Below the pieces are notes generated by a model, which was given only the letters and a program-made list of their open reading frames with translations, had not been told where the DNA came from and did no database searches. The position numbers were made by a program, and so were the translations under genes. From an uncultured Candidatus Udaeobacter sp. (GTDB lineage Bacteria; Verrucomicrobiota; Verrucomicrobiia; Chthoniobacterales; UBA10450), in assembly GCA_955652715.1 (NCBI GenBank), contig CATPBS010000052.1, forward strand, positions 1 to 5,209: a DNA stretch of 5,209 nt, given 5' to 3'. This document shows, piece after piece, positions 1 through 5,209 of this stretch (position 1 is its first letter; each line of letters begins with the position of its first letter).

Positions 1-10
1 CTAACGCCCT

Positions 11-83
11 TGTCATGTCGAGCGAAGTCGAGACATCTATTGCTGCTTGATATCGAGATTCCTCGATCCCGCTCAGAATGACA
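11..83. repeat. Imperfect inverted-repeat element
   Basis: Two 28-base arms face each other: 11-38 (begins TGTCATGTCGAGCG) and 56-83 (its complement begins TGTCATTCTGAGCG). By eye they match at about 20 of 28 positions, with a 17-base spacer. The element starts 12 bases beyond the stop of the L,D-transpeptidase gene, so a transcript of that gene would fold into a long imperfect hairpin; this could protect or end the message, although no T-run follows. The TGTCAT...ATGACA ends and GAGCG core look like a dispersed intergenic palindrome rather than a unique terminator. Whether it is multicopy cannot be told from this window. Confidence 0.6.
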
Positions 84-94
84 ACCCGAAAAAC

Positions 95-730
95 CTAGTA
101 ATCGCCCACGTCCACGGGCGTGCCCACCTTTGCGTAATCGTAAAATAATTTTGCGCCGTCAACCGATTGACGGATGCAGCCATGCGAAGCTGGATAGCCG
201 GGCAAAATTCCGATATGCATGCCCACTCCGTCTTCGGTCAACCGAAGGAACCACTTCATCGCGGCGCCTGCGAAGTGTGTGCCGCTCGGAGCCGAATCGA
301 TTCTGGCGCTGACTCCGCCTCGCACCACGCGTCCCGAGGAGTCCACAAAGTCGCCGTACAGGCTGGAATGGTGATTCGGGTCTTTCTCGAGCACGTGCAG
401 GTGGCCCGTGGGCGACTCGTGTCCGCGTCTGCCAGATGAAATCGGACCATCAGCCACGACTTGCTCGCCCATCATGAGATAAGCCCGCTGCTTTGGAATC
501 GATACCACGATGTGCGTGTTGTCCTGCGTCGCCTGTTTGAGTAAAGATTGATTCACCTTCAATGGTGCCTGTCTGCTAATTAGCTCCGATGCTTTGCGCA
601 TTGGTTGTGCCGCGGACCGTTGTGGCGGTGGCGTTGTCCTTGGTCCGAACAGCCGAAACTGACCGTTGATTGAACTGGTAAACACAGTCAGCAAAAGCGC
701 GCACGCCACTATGGGAACTTTTCGCCACAT
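95..730 (-). CDS. Secreted L,D-transpeptidase (YkuD domain)
   Basis: A 211-residue protein with an N-terminal signal peptide (residues about 1-23: basic MWRK, hydrophobic VACALLLTVFTSS, cleavage near ING-Q), then a proline-rich linker and a YkuD catalytic domain from about residue 70. The hallmark is visible: His172 in MHIG, then SHGCIR at 182-187 with Cys185 as the predicted nucleophile and Arg187 after it. The SPTGHLHVLEKDPNHHSS stretch (106-123) is also typical of the family. Known members form 3-3 cross-links in peptidoglycan or attach proteins to it, in the periplasm or outside the membrane; which reaction applies here is not shown. The start lies only three bases after the stop of the preceding minus-strand gene, so the two are probably co-transcribed and translationally coupled. 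No strong Shine-Dalgarno is visible. The length is normal for a single-domain enzyme. Confidence 0.92.
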   Translation of the reverse strand: MWRKVPIVACALLLTVFTSSINGQFRLFGPRTTPPPQRSAAQPMRKASELISRQAPLKVNQSLLKQATQDNTHIVVSIPKQRAYLMMGEQVVADGPISSGRRGHESPTGHLHVLEKDPNHHSSLYGDFVDSSGRVVRGGVSARIDSAPSGTHFAGAAMKWFLRLTEDGVGMHIGILPGYPASHGCIRQSVDGAKLFYDYAKVGTPVDVGDY

Positions 731-733
731 AAG

Positions 734-1576
734 TTAGCCGCCACTGTAGCTGTTCACGCGCCGAATCCAACCCGCTAACCATTTGGATTCGTGACGTCTG
801 GCCGGGGCATTGTGCACCCGTCGAATCAACATCGCCTTCGCAGCGCGGGAGAATTCATCAACTGCACCAGTGTCAGAAGTGCCATGCATCGCTTCGAGGA
901 CTTGAAGCAAGCCCCATCCCTGGCCTTGATAACGTTCCGTGCGCAGGACGCCTTCCCCCTTAAAGTTTACATAATCGATAAGGGCGTAACATCCCTGTGG
1001 AGTTCTGGTCATGCGCTCGAACTGTTGCTGTACGTTGGGTCGATCGACAGGTGCCGCTTCATCCAGCATTTTAGGCAGCGCGCCCTCTAACCGTGCAATA
1101 AGAAATTCGGCCTGAAGATCGATCGTATCGACGAGAAACTGGCGTAATTGATTCATCTCTACTGTGTGTTGCGCTCGGAGAAAGTCCGCGCGCGAGTTCC
1201 ACGGACATGGCTGTTCGCCGCCTCTCAAGAGCAATGTTGGCAATTTAGCCCCGCGTTTTGAGATGAAGTTTACGAGTTTGGGAAAACTCTCTTCAAACGG
1301 GCCGCGACTTCCCTTGGGATACCAGATGAAATGGCCGATGCCCAGCGATGCAAAGTCCTCGCCTTCATTCCATGAGGTGAGTCCGGAAATGGTTCCATTG
1401 CATTCGTTTTGCCAGATTCGTTTTCCGATCCTCTGAACGTCACCATGCGAGAGAGTGATTGCACACGCTATCTGCGGCCAGACTGGAATCGTCAGGCTAA
1501 TAAGCGACAAGAATAAAAACCAACAGCGTCTGAATAACCAGTAGTGCTGTTTTCTTGACGGGCGGCATTTATCCAT
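734..1576 (-). CDS. Exported protein of unknown function with a lysozyme-like GIGH motif
   Basis: A 280-residue protein that I cannot assign to a named family. Residues 1-39 form a long signal peptide: a basic start (KCRPSRKQ), a hydrophobic run from WFLFLSLISL onward, and likely cleavage after ACA. The mature part contains WQNE (56-59), LTSWNEGEDFASLGIGHFIW (66-85), CPWNSRADF (124-132) and YVNFKGEG (202-209) followed by ERYQGQGWGLLQVLE. Glu59 followed about 20 residues later by GIGH resembles the Glu...GIGH active-site arrangement of T4-type lysozymes (GH24). A muramidase or other wall hydrolase is therefore a reasonable guess, not a demonstrated function. Cys59-region and CPW/GCY cysteines (59-60, 124, 196) could form a disulfide after export. 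Its stop is three bases from the L,D-transpeptidase start, supporting a shared wall-related operon. The ATG at 1576-1574 faces the divergent FKBP gene across 59 bases. Confidence 0.8.
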   Translation of the reverse strand: MDKCRPSRKQHYWLFRRCWFLFLSLISLTIPVWPQIACAITLSHGDVQRIGKRIWQNECNGTISGLTSWNEGEDFASLGIGHFIWYPKGSRGPFEESFPKLVNFISKRGAKLPTLLLRGGEQPCPWNSRADFLRAQHTVEMNQLRQFLVDTIDLQAEFLIARLEGALPKMLDEAAPVDRPNVQQQFERMTRTPQGCYALIDYVNFKGEGVLRTERYQGQGWGLLQVLEAMHGTSDTGAVDEFSRAAKAMLIRRVHNAPARRHESKWLAGWIRRVNSYSGG

Positions 1577-1635
1577 TAGCGTGCGGCTTTCTGCGGCGAT
1601 TAACTTAACTAAACCGGCGCGGGAAATACTATCTT

Positions 1636-2394
1636 ATGAAACATTTCATTCTTATTGTCAGCGCATCCTTACTTGCATTGCCGTTGTTCGGGCAAGACAA
1701 ATCACCACAACTTAAAGACCAGAAGGACAAGGTCAGCTATAGCATCGGCATGAATATCGGATTCAATCTCAGCCGGCAGAAGGTGGATATTAACTCCGAC
1801 ATCCTCGCCGCCGGCATCAAAGACGCCATCGCTGGTAAGCCGCAACTGACACCCGATCAAGTCAAAGATATCATGGCGCAATTCGAGAAAGACATGGAAC
1901 AAAAACAGAAGCAAGCCGGGGAAAAAAACAAGACCGACGGCGCGAAGTTCCTCGATGAAAACAAAAAGAAGCCCGGGGTAAAAACAACGGCCAGCGGGTT
2001 GGAATACAAGGCCATCAAGGAGGGAACGGGAGCACAGCCCAAAGGGAGTGACACGGTGACGGTAAATTATCGCGGCACCCTAATCGATGGCACCGAGTTC
2101 GACAGTTCATATAAGCGCGGCCAGCCGGCCACTTTTCCACTTAACGGCGTCATCAAGGGGTGGACGGAAGCGCTTCAGCTGATGAAAGTCGGATCAAAAT
2201 ATCAAGTGGTCGTACCGTCGAACCTTGCATATGGCGAACGATCGGTCAGTCCGGAGATTGGTCCGAACGCGACTCTGATTTTTGAAGTAGAACTGCTGGA
2301 CGTTAAACCGCCTCAGGCGCCCGGCGCTCCTGCCGCGCCTGGCGCGCAGATGTTACCCAAGACTACTCCAGCGGCTGCGCCGTCACCGAAATAA
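1636..2394 (+). CDS. FKBP-type peptidyl-prolyl cis-trans isomerase (Mip/FkpA-like), exported
   Basis: A 252-residue protein. A signal peptide covers about residues 1-19 (MKHFILIVSASLLALPLFG). An N-terminal helical domain follows (33-115: KVSYSIGMNIGFNL..., then a charged, Lys/Gln-rich helix), as in the dimerisation domain of Mip and FkpA. The FKBP catalytic domain spans about 118-224, with the ligand-pocket residues in place: Tyr145 (VNYRG), FDSS (155-158), Phe167 (TFPL), VIKGW (172-176), LAYG (197-200) and Phe216 (LIFEVELL). The last 28 residues form a Pro/Ala-rich tail with no clear role. Relatives catalyse proline isomerisation and act as chaperones for proteins outside the inner membrane, so a periplasmic folding role is expected. 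The ATG at 1636 is preceded by a weak GGGA about 11 bases upstream. The gene is divergent from the secreted-protein/L,D-transpeptidase pair and convergent with rsfS. Confidence 0.93.
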   Translation: MKHFILIVSASLLALPLFGQDKSPQLKDQKDKVSYSIGMNIGFNLSRQKVDINSDILAAGIKDAIAGKPQLTPDQVKDIMAQFEKDMEQKQKQAGEKNKTDGAKFLDENKKKPGVKTTASGLEYKAIKEGTGAQPKGSDTVTVNYRGTLIDGTEFDSSYKRGQPATFPLNGVIKGWTEALQLMKVGSKYQVVVPSNLAYGERSVSPEIGPNATLIFEVELLDVKPPQAPGAPAAPGAQMLPKTTPAAAPSPK

Positions 2395-2422
2395 TTAGGG
2401 CGGTTTTACGCACCAAGGGCGC

Positions 2423-2486
2423 GTAGGAGCCCGGATTGATTCGCGGCTTCGATCAACACACACGGGGGATCGATGTCGGTCGCTAC
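2423..2486. repeat. Possible short repeat element between FKBP and rsfS
   Basis: The convergent spacer holds a 64-base stretch framed by GTAG (2423-2426) and CTAC (2483-2486). Inside it are two weak overlapping stems: TTGAT/ATCAA, and CGATC/GATCG around an ACACAC tract. The GTAGGAGC edge resembles the GTAGGGGC edge of the palindrome inside the nagZ-like gene. Pairing is modest, so this is a tentative call; it could equally be plain spacer with weak terminator function for the two converging genes. Confidence 0.25.
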
Positions 2487-2500
2487 GTAGTCAGCGCCTA

Positions 2501-2860
2501 TCAACCTGCTGCTGCCGCTTCCCACTGCATTCGCGGCGCGTCGCCCCATAAGTCTTCCAGACTGTAGAAGGCGCGCTTCTCGCGATGAAAAATATGGACA
2601 ACCACTTGCAGGTAGTCGAGCACCACCCATTGGCTGGCGGGAAATCCATCAATCGCTACGGGCCGAAGTGAATGGTCCTCTCGCAATCGCGCTTCGAGTT
2701 CGTTTGCGATTGCTTTCAGCTGAGGCTCGGACGTGCCGGAGCAGACCACGAAAAAATCCGTAAACGTCGAGATGCCGCGCAAGTCCAGCACAACGATGTC
2801 TTCGGCCTTTTTGTTCGAGGCGAATTCCGCGCAGGTGGTTGCTAAATTTTCCGGCGTTAT
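2501..2860 (-). CDS. rsfS: Ribosomal silencing factor RsfS, predicted ATA start
   Basis: RsfS binds ribosomal protein uL14 and blocks joining of the 50S and 30S subunits, lowering translation in starvation. The core is clear: DIVVLDLRG, TDFFVVCSGTS, the WVVLDYLQVVVHIF strand pair, and FYSLEDLWGDAP. The first conventional start, GTG at 2791, falls inside the first conserved strand and would delete the N-terminal helix. The open frame continues upstream and encodes TPENLATTCAEFASNKKAED, which fits the family's N-terminal helix, but it contains no ATG, GTG or TTG. The best start is ATA at 2860-2858: it overlaps the nadD stop as ATAA and has GGAG (2872-2869) exactly eight bases upstream. This gives 119 residues, a normal family length. 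Translation is probably coupled to nadD. A G-to-A sequencing error in an original ATGA is the main alternative. Confidence 0.88.
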   Translation of the reverse strand: MTPENLATTCAEFASNKKAEDIVVLDLRGISTFTDFFVVCSGTSEPQLKAIANELEARLREDHSLRPVAIDGFPASQWVVLDYLQVVVHIFHREKRAFYSLEDLWGDAPRMQWEAAAAG

Positions 2861-3426
2861 TTCGGTTGCTCCAGGTAAAGTTTCTCGCGACGGATAATTT
2901 CTTCCACTGCTGGCGGTACGAGATAGCGAATGGACCGGCCGGACGCAACTCGCCTTCTTATTTCCGTGGCCGAGATGTCGAGTTTGCGGTCAATGACGGG
3001 ATAAGAGCGAGTAGGCGGCTGCCCGCTCCGATCGAGAACGACGAAACGGGCCATTTTTTCCAGCTCGGTAAAGCGATGCCACCTCGTAAGTCTGTCCACG
3101 TTATCTTCGCCAATCAAGCAGTAAACCGCTGCGTCACTGTTGCGTCGCCGAACTTCCTCAACCGTATCGATCGTGTAGGAATGTGGTGGGCGACGCAGCT
3201 CGCAGTCGTCCACCGCAAAGTTCGGCTCGCCTTTAATCGCCGCCCGCAACATTGCTAATCGTAATTCGCCGCTCGCAACGGGAGCGGCCTTCTTTAGAGG
3301 AGAAATCGCCGCCGGCACAAAGATTACCTCGTCGAGCCCGAGTGTCTCGAGAGCGTCGCGAGCAAGAATCAAATGCGCGTGATGAATCGGGTCGAATGTG
3401 CCGCCATAGATCGCGATCTTTTTCAA
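2857..3426 (-). CDS. nadD: Nicotinate-nucleotide adenylyltransferase NadD
   Basis: NadD transfers AMP from ATP to nicotinate mononucleotide, giving deamido-NAD in cytoplasmic NAD synthesis. From the chosen start the protein has 189 residues and opens MKKIAIYGGTFDPIHHAHL: the GGTFDPIH nucleotidyltransferase signature, with HHAH matching the (H/T)xGH-type ATP-binding motif. Later come FVPAAISPLKK, the CLIGEDNVDRLTRWHRFTEL segment typical of the family, and the C-terminal DISATEIRRR signature (family ISSTxIR) followed by RYLVPPAVEEII. The start is TTG at 3426-3424, where the family alignment begins. A second in-frame TTG at 3447 would add SVERWAL, which is only translated heptad repeat and so less likely. 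No strong Shine-Dalgarno is seen. The stop overlaps the proposed rsfS start by four bases; nadD-rsfS is a common bacterial gene order. Confidence 0.93.
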   Translation of the reverse strand: MKKIAIYGGTFDPIHHAHLILARDALETLGLDEVIFVPAAISPLKKAAPVASGELRLAMLRAAIKGEPNFAVDDCELRRPPHSYTIDTVEEVRRRNSDAAVYCLIGEDNVDRLTRWHRFTELEKMARFVVLDRSGQPPTRSYPVIDRKLDISATEIRRRVASGRSIRYLVPPAVEEIIRREKLYLEQPK

Positions 3427-3516
3427 CGCCCAACGCTCAACGCTCAACGCCCAAGATTCAACTGGCGGCCGTCAACGAGCCAAGTTCTGAATTGAGCGCT
3501 GGATGTTGGACGTTGA
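3423..3516. repeat. Inverted pair of heptad-repeat arrays between nadD and the nagZ-like gene
   Basis: On the minus strand four contiguous 7-base units run from 3454 to 3427 (TTGGGCG, TTGAGCG, TTGAGCG, TTGGGCG) and lead straight into the TTG start of nadD. On the plus strand a second, more degenerate set runs 3492-3519 (TTGAGCG, CTGGATG, TTGGACG, TTGATCC). The two sets are inverted: 3423-3449 and 3490-3516 pair at about 20 of 27 positions around a spacer of 40 bases. The element fills most of the divergent spacer, so it must overlap or sit beside the promoters and leaders of both genes. The units are too short and the array too small for a CRISPR. Confidence 0.7.
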
Positions 3517-3557
3517 TCCTTTGCGCCGCGGAAGATGGACATCTAAGTTGCGACCCT

Positions 3558-4721
3558 ATGAATACCAGTTCGCTCGGTCAACTAATCATGACTGGTGTGC
3601 CAGGCAAAGAACTGGACGCGAAAACGGCGCAGTTGTTCCGGCGGGTGCAGCCAGGTGCGTTCATTCTTTTCGGTCGCAACATCGAGAGCCCCGCGCAATT
3701 GCGAAAGCTCATCGACGATTTGCGCGACCTGAGTGAGGTCGAACCGATCATCACCGTCGACCAGGAAGGCGGCCGCGTATCACGATTGCGCTTGATCGGC
3801 AACGAACCACCGAACGCGCAGCAGCTCCGAGATCAGGACGAAGTCGATCTGATCAGGCGTCACGGCGATATCACCGGGCGTTTGCTGCGCCTTTTCGGGT
3901 TCAATTTGGATTTGTGCCCCGTGCTCGACATTTCATTTGATGATGATGCCGACAATTCGTTGCGCGGCCGTTGCTACGGCAAGACCGTCGAACAAGTCGT
4001 TCGAAATGCCGGGGCATTCAACGAAGCGATGAGAGGGCAGGGGATCGCCAGCTGCGGCAAACATTTCCCCGGTTACTCTGCTGCAACTTCAGATGCTCAT
4101 TACCAGTTGCCGCGGATTGATCGCACGCGGGAAGAACTGGATCGTAATGAACTAGCGGTATTTCGCCATTTCATAGGTAGGGGCGGTTCACCGAACCGCC
4201 CGCGGGCGATTGAGGTCAATCGCCCCTATCTCGAACAGGGAATTGTAGACAGCATTATGATTTGTCATGGTTGGTATCCCTGTTTCGAGTCTGAGAAGAC
4301 TCCCGCCAGCTTGTCGGCGCAGATTATTACAGATTTGCTGCGCAATGAATTCGGATTCGACGGTCTCATCATGACCGACGATCTCGATATGGGCGCGATT
4401 CTCACCGGATATCGCCTCGAAGATACGATTCGTCTGGCCGTCGCGGCGGGAAATGATCTCGCCATGATTTGCCATCGCATTCCCGAGATTGAAAACGTGC
4501 ATCTCATTCTCGGCACGTTACCATCTGATCAAACCGACCGAGCGCTCGCGAGCGTCGAACGGTTCAAGAAAAAGATCGTGCCGCCCGACGAATTCTCGGA
4601 AGCCGCCTTTCGCAAGATTGACAATGAGATTTGGGACCTGCGTGTCGCGACTTTGGGTGAAAAACGTGCCAAAGAGCCCAGCGTCGAAGGCGGCAAACGC
4701 TCGCCGGTGGAGCTGTTCTGA
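3558..4721 (+). CDS. nagZ: Glycoside hydrolase family 3 protein, beta-N-acetylhexosaminidase (NagZ type)
   Basis: A 387-residue single-domain GH3 enzyme. Relatives remove N-acetylglucosamine from anhydro-muropeptides in wall recycling, or from other glycans. Visible marks are GAFILFGRNI (about 34-43), TVDQEGGRVSRL, LDLCPVLDI, the LRGRCYGKT segment, the KHFPG loop (168-172) with Asp179 and His181 (SDAH) as the expected acid/base dyad, and IMTDDLDMGAI with Asp274 as the predicted nucleophile. The family's KHFPGxG glycine is Ser here. No signal peptide is seen, so a cytoplasmic site is likely. The ATG at 3558 fits the family N-terminus (LGQLIMTGVPG); the frame stays open farther upstream to 3252, but that part is antisense to nadD and repeat. 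Residues about 207-224 are encoded by a palindromic repeat and look like an insertion. The NagZ label is by family; substrate is not proven. Confidence 0.88.
   Translation: MNTSSLGQLIMTGVPGKELDAKTAQLFRRVQPGAFILFGRNIESPAQLRKLIDDLRDLSEVEPIITVDQEGGRVSRLRLIGNEPPNAQQLRDQDEVDLIRRHGDITGRLLRLFGFNLDLCPVLDISFDDDADNSLRGRCYGKTVEQVVRNAGAFNEAMRGQGIASCGKHFPGYSAATSDAHYQLPRIDRTREELDRNELAVFRHFIGRGGSPNRPRAIEVNRPYLEQGIVDSIMICHGWYPCFESEKTPASLSAQIITDLLRNEFGFDGLIMTDDLDMGAILTGYRLEDTIRLAVAAGNDLAMICHRIPEIENVHLILGTLPSDQTDRALASVERFKKKIVPPDEFSEAAFRKIDNEIWDLRVATLGEKRAKEPSVEGGKRSPVELF
4178..4228. repeat. Double-hairpin palindromic element inserted in frame in the nagZ-like gene
   Basis: Two perfect hairpins lie side by side. 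The first has 9-base arms, GGGCGGTTC (4181-4189) and its complement (4193-4201), with a 3-base loop. The second has 10-base arms, GGGCGATTGA (4204-4213) and its complement (4216-4225), with a 2-base loop. The whole is bracketed by an outer inverted repeat, TAGGGGCG (4178-4185) and CGCCCCTA (4221-4228). It is read through without stop or frameshift as residues about 207-224 of the enzyme, rich in Gly, Arg and Pro. Neighbouring protein sequence joins smoothly across it (AVFRHFI ... EQGIVDSIMICHG), as expected for an insertion in a surface loop. Confidence 0.8.
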
Positions 4722-4821
4722 TTTGGGCGTGCACGCAGCGCGTCAGCCGGGCGCAAGTGCGGAGCGGCGCCGATAATGTGCCGACGCAGCGGAATCCGTG
4801 TGCCAGATTCAACTACACTTC

Positions 4822-4851
4822 TTGACCCGTTTTGCCATTCCACACTATTCT
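4822..4851 (+). promoter_or_regulatory. Possible sigma70-type promoter for the OPT transporter gene
   Basis: TTGACC (4822-4827) matches five of six -35 consensus bases. TATTCT (4846-4851), 18 bases on, matches four of six -10 bases. The pair lies about 60 bases before the GTG start at 4911, in an otherwise featureless 189-base gap (4722-4910) after the nagZ-like gene. That gap has a GCGTGCACGC palindrome at 4727-4736 but no terminator with a T-run. The call rests on motif match alone. Confidence 0.35.
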
Positions 4852-4910
4852 CCGCTCGCGTTGGTCGGGCAGAGAGCCGGGCCACGTAATTTGGAATTGA
4901 AAGACGCATC

Positions 4911-5209
4911 GTGAACGGCAATCAACAAACCCGCGCGAATAATCGCGCCGAACTTACGGTTCGCGGCCTAATCGTCGGCGTCATCATCACGCTGGTGTTC
5001 ACCGCGGCGAATGTGTATTTCGGCCTCAAGGCTGGTCTTACCTTTTCGACGTCGATTCCAGCGGCGGTGATTTCGATGGCGATCCTGCGAGCCGTCCGTG
5101 ACGCAACAGTTCAGGAAAATAACATCGTGCAGACGGTCGCCTCGGCGGCGGGCACGCTGTCATCGATTATCTTCGTGCTGCCGGGTCTGATCATGATCGG
5201 GTGGTGGAC
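4911..5209 (+). CDS. OPT-family oligopeptide transporter, N-terminal part (runs off window)
   Basis: Only the first 99 codons are present. After a short polar, Arg/Asn/Gln-rich cytoplasmic start, the protein reads ELTVRGLIVGVIITLVFTAANVYFGLKAGLTF (14-45) and SIPAAVISMAILRAV (48-62), then ENNIVQTVASAAGTLSSIIF (69-88) and VLPGLIMIGWW to the edge. These are the characteristic first membrane helices and re-entrant-type loop of OPT/YSL carriers, inner-membrane proton-coupled importers of oligopeptides or metal chelates. The substrate cannot be told from this piece. GTG at 4911 is the first usable start: a stop codon (TAA, 4887-4889) lies in frame just upstream, and no ATG or TTG falls between. The leader has only a weak purine tract (GAAAGA, 4899-4904). 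The gene shares strand with the nagZ-like gene but is probably transcribed separately. Confidence 0.88.
   Translation, partial: MNGNQQTRANNRAELTVRGLIVGVIITLVFTAANVYFGLKAGLTFSTSIPAAVISMAILRAVRDATVQENNIVQTVASAAGTLSSIIFVLPGLIMIGWW

Noticed and set aside
791..1436. Plus-strand frames of 90-99 codons opposite the secreted-protein gene
   Set aside because: Shadows of the minus-strand gene, whose signal peptide and motifs are convincing.
1577..1635. Divergent promoter pair between the secreted-protein and FKBP genes
   Set aside because: A promoter must lie near here, but no -35/-10 pair with sound spacing could be picked out; the TACTAT at 1627 is too close to the ATG.
2407..2425. TACGC...GCGTA hairpin as a terminator between FKBP and rsfS
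   Set aside because: Only five base pairs with a nine-base loop and no T-run on either strand.
2406..2630. 74-codon minus-strand frame past the end of rsfS
   Set aside because: Most of it is rsfS in another frame, and the remaining C-terminal part matches nothing I recognise and has no start of its own.
2501..2791. Short rsfS starting at GTG 2791
   Set aside because: It would begin inside the conserved VVLDLRG strand and lose the N-terminal helix that the upstream frame clearly encodes.
2855..2870. Programmed frameshift fusing nadD to rsfS
   Set aside because: The frames differ by one base, but there is no slippery heptamer and both proteins end and begin at normal family boundaries; an overlapping start is simpler.
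3427..3519. CRISPR array
   Set aside because: The units are 7 bases, contiguous and without spacers.
3252..3557. Upstream extension of the nagZ-like reading frame to an ATG at 3252
   Set aside because: It is antisense to the nadD 5' region and then crosses the repeat; the family N-terminus begins at 3558.
4529..4921. 130-codon minus-strand frame across the end of the nagZ-like gene
   Set aside because: Mostly antisense to a well-supported gene; low-complexity, Arg/Ser-rich translation with no family features.

Overview
The window reads as a chromosomal piece of a free-living, Gram-negative-type bacterium. My best guess is a soil member of the Verrucomicrobiota (Chthoniobacterales/Udaeobacter-like). 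This rests on the overall flavour of the NagZ-like, OPT-transporter and FKBP proteins, the moderately high GC, and the abundance of short palindromic intergenic repeats. It is an inference; no rRNA or other phylogenetic marker is present.

Layout. Bases 1-94 hold an imperfect inverted-repeat element (11-83). On the minus strand follows a two-gene, tightly packed unit (1576->734, then 730->95): a secreted protein of unknown function with a lysozyme-like GIGH motif, then a secreted L,D-transpeptidase (YkuD fold). Divergent from it, on the plus strand, is an exported Mip/FkpA-type FKBP prolyl isomerase (1636-2394). Convergent to that gene is a minus-strand nadD-rsfS pair (about 3426->2857, then 2860->2501): NAD biosynthesis plus the ribosomal silencing factor, a gene order common in bacteria. 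Divergent from nadD is a glycoside hydrolase family 3 gene of the NagZ type (3558-4721). After a 189-base gap, the first 99 codons of an OPT-family oligopeptide transporter (4911->) run off the window end.

How the genes fit together. The L,D-transpeptidase, the lysozyme-like secreted protein and the NagZ-type hexosaminidase all point to peptidoglycan building, remodelling or recycling. The FKBP is a likely periplasmic folding helper. NadD and RsfS are housekeeping.

Most notable points. (1) rsfS has no ATG, GTG or TTG that would include its conserved N-terminal helix. It appears to start at an ATA that overlaps the nadD stop (ATAA), with a well-placed GGAG eight bases upstream. (2) A double-hairpin palindromic repeat sits in frame inside the NagZ-type gene and adds about 18 residues. 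(3) Heptad repeats (TTGRGCG-like) in inverted orientation fill the nadD/nagZ divergent spacer and run into the nadD TTG start. (4) A separate inverted-repeat element lies just past the L,D-transpeptidase gene. I see no CRISPR array, phage gene, transposase or RNA gene. No gene-free stretch exceeds 300 bases.
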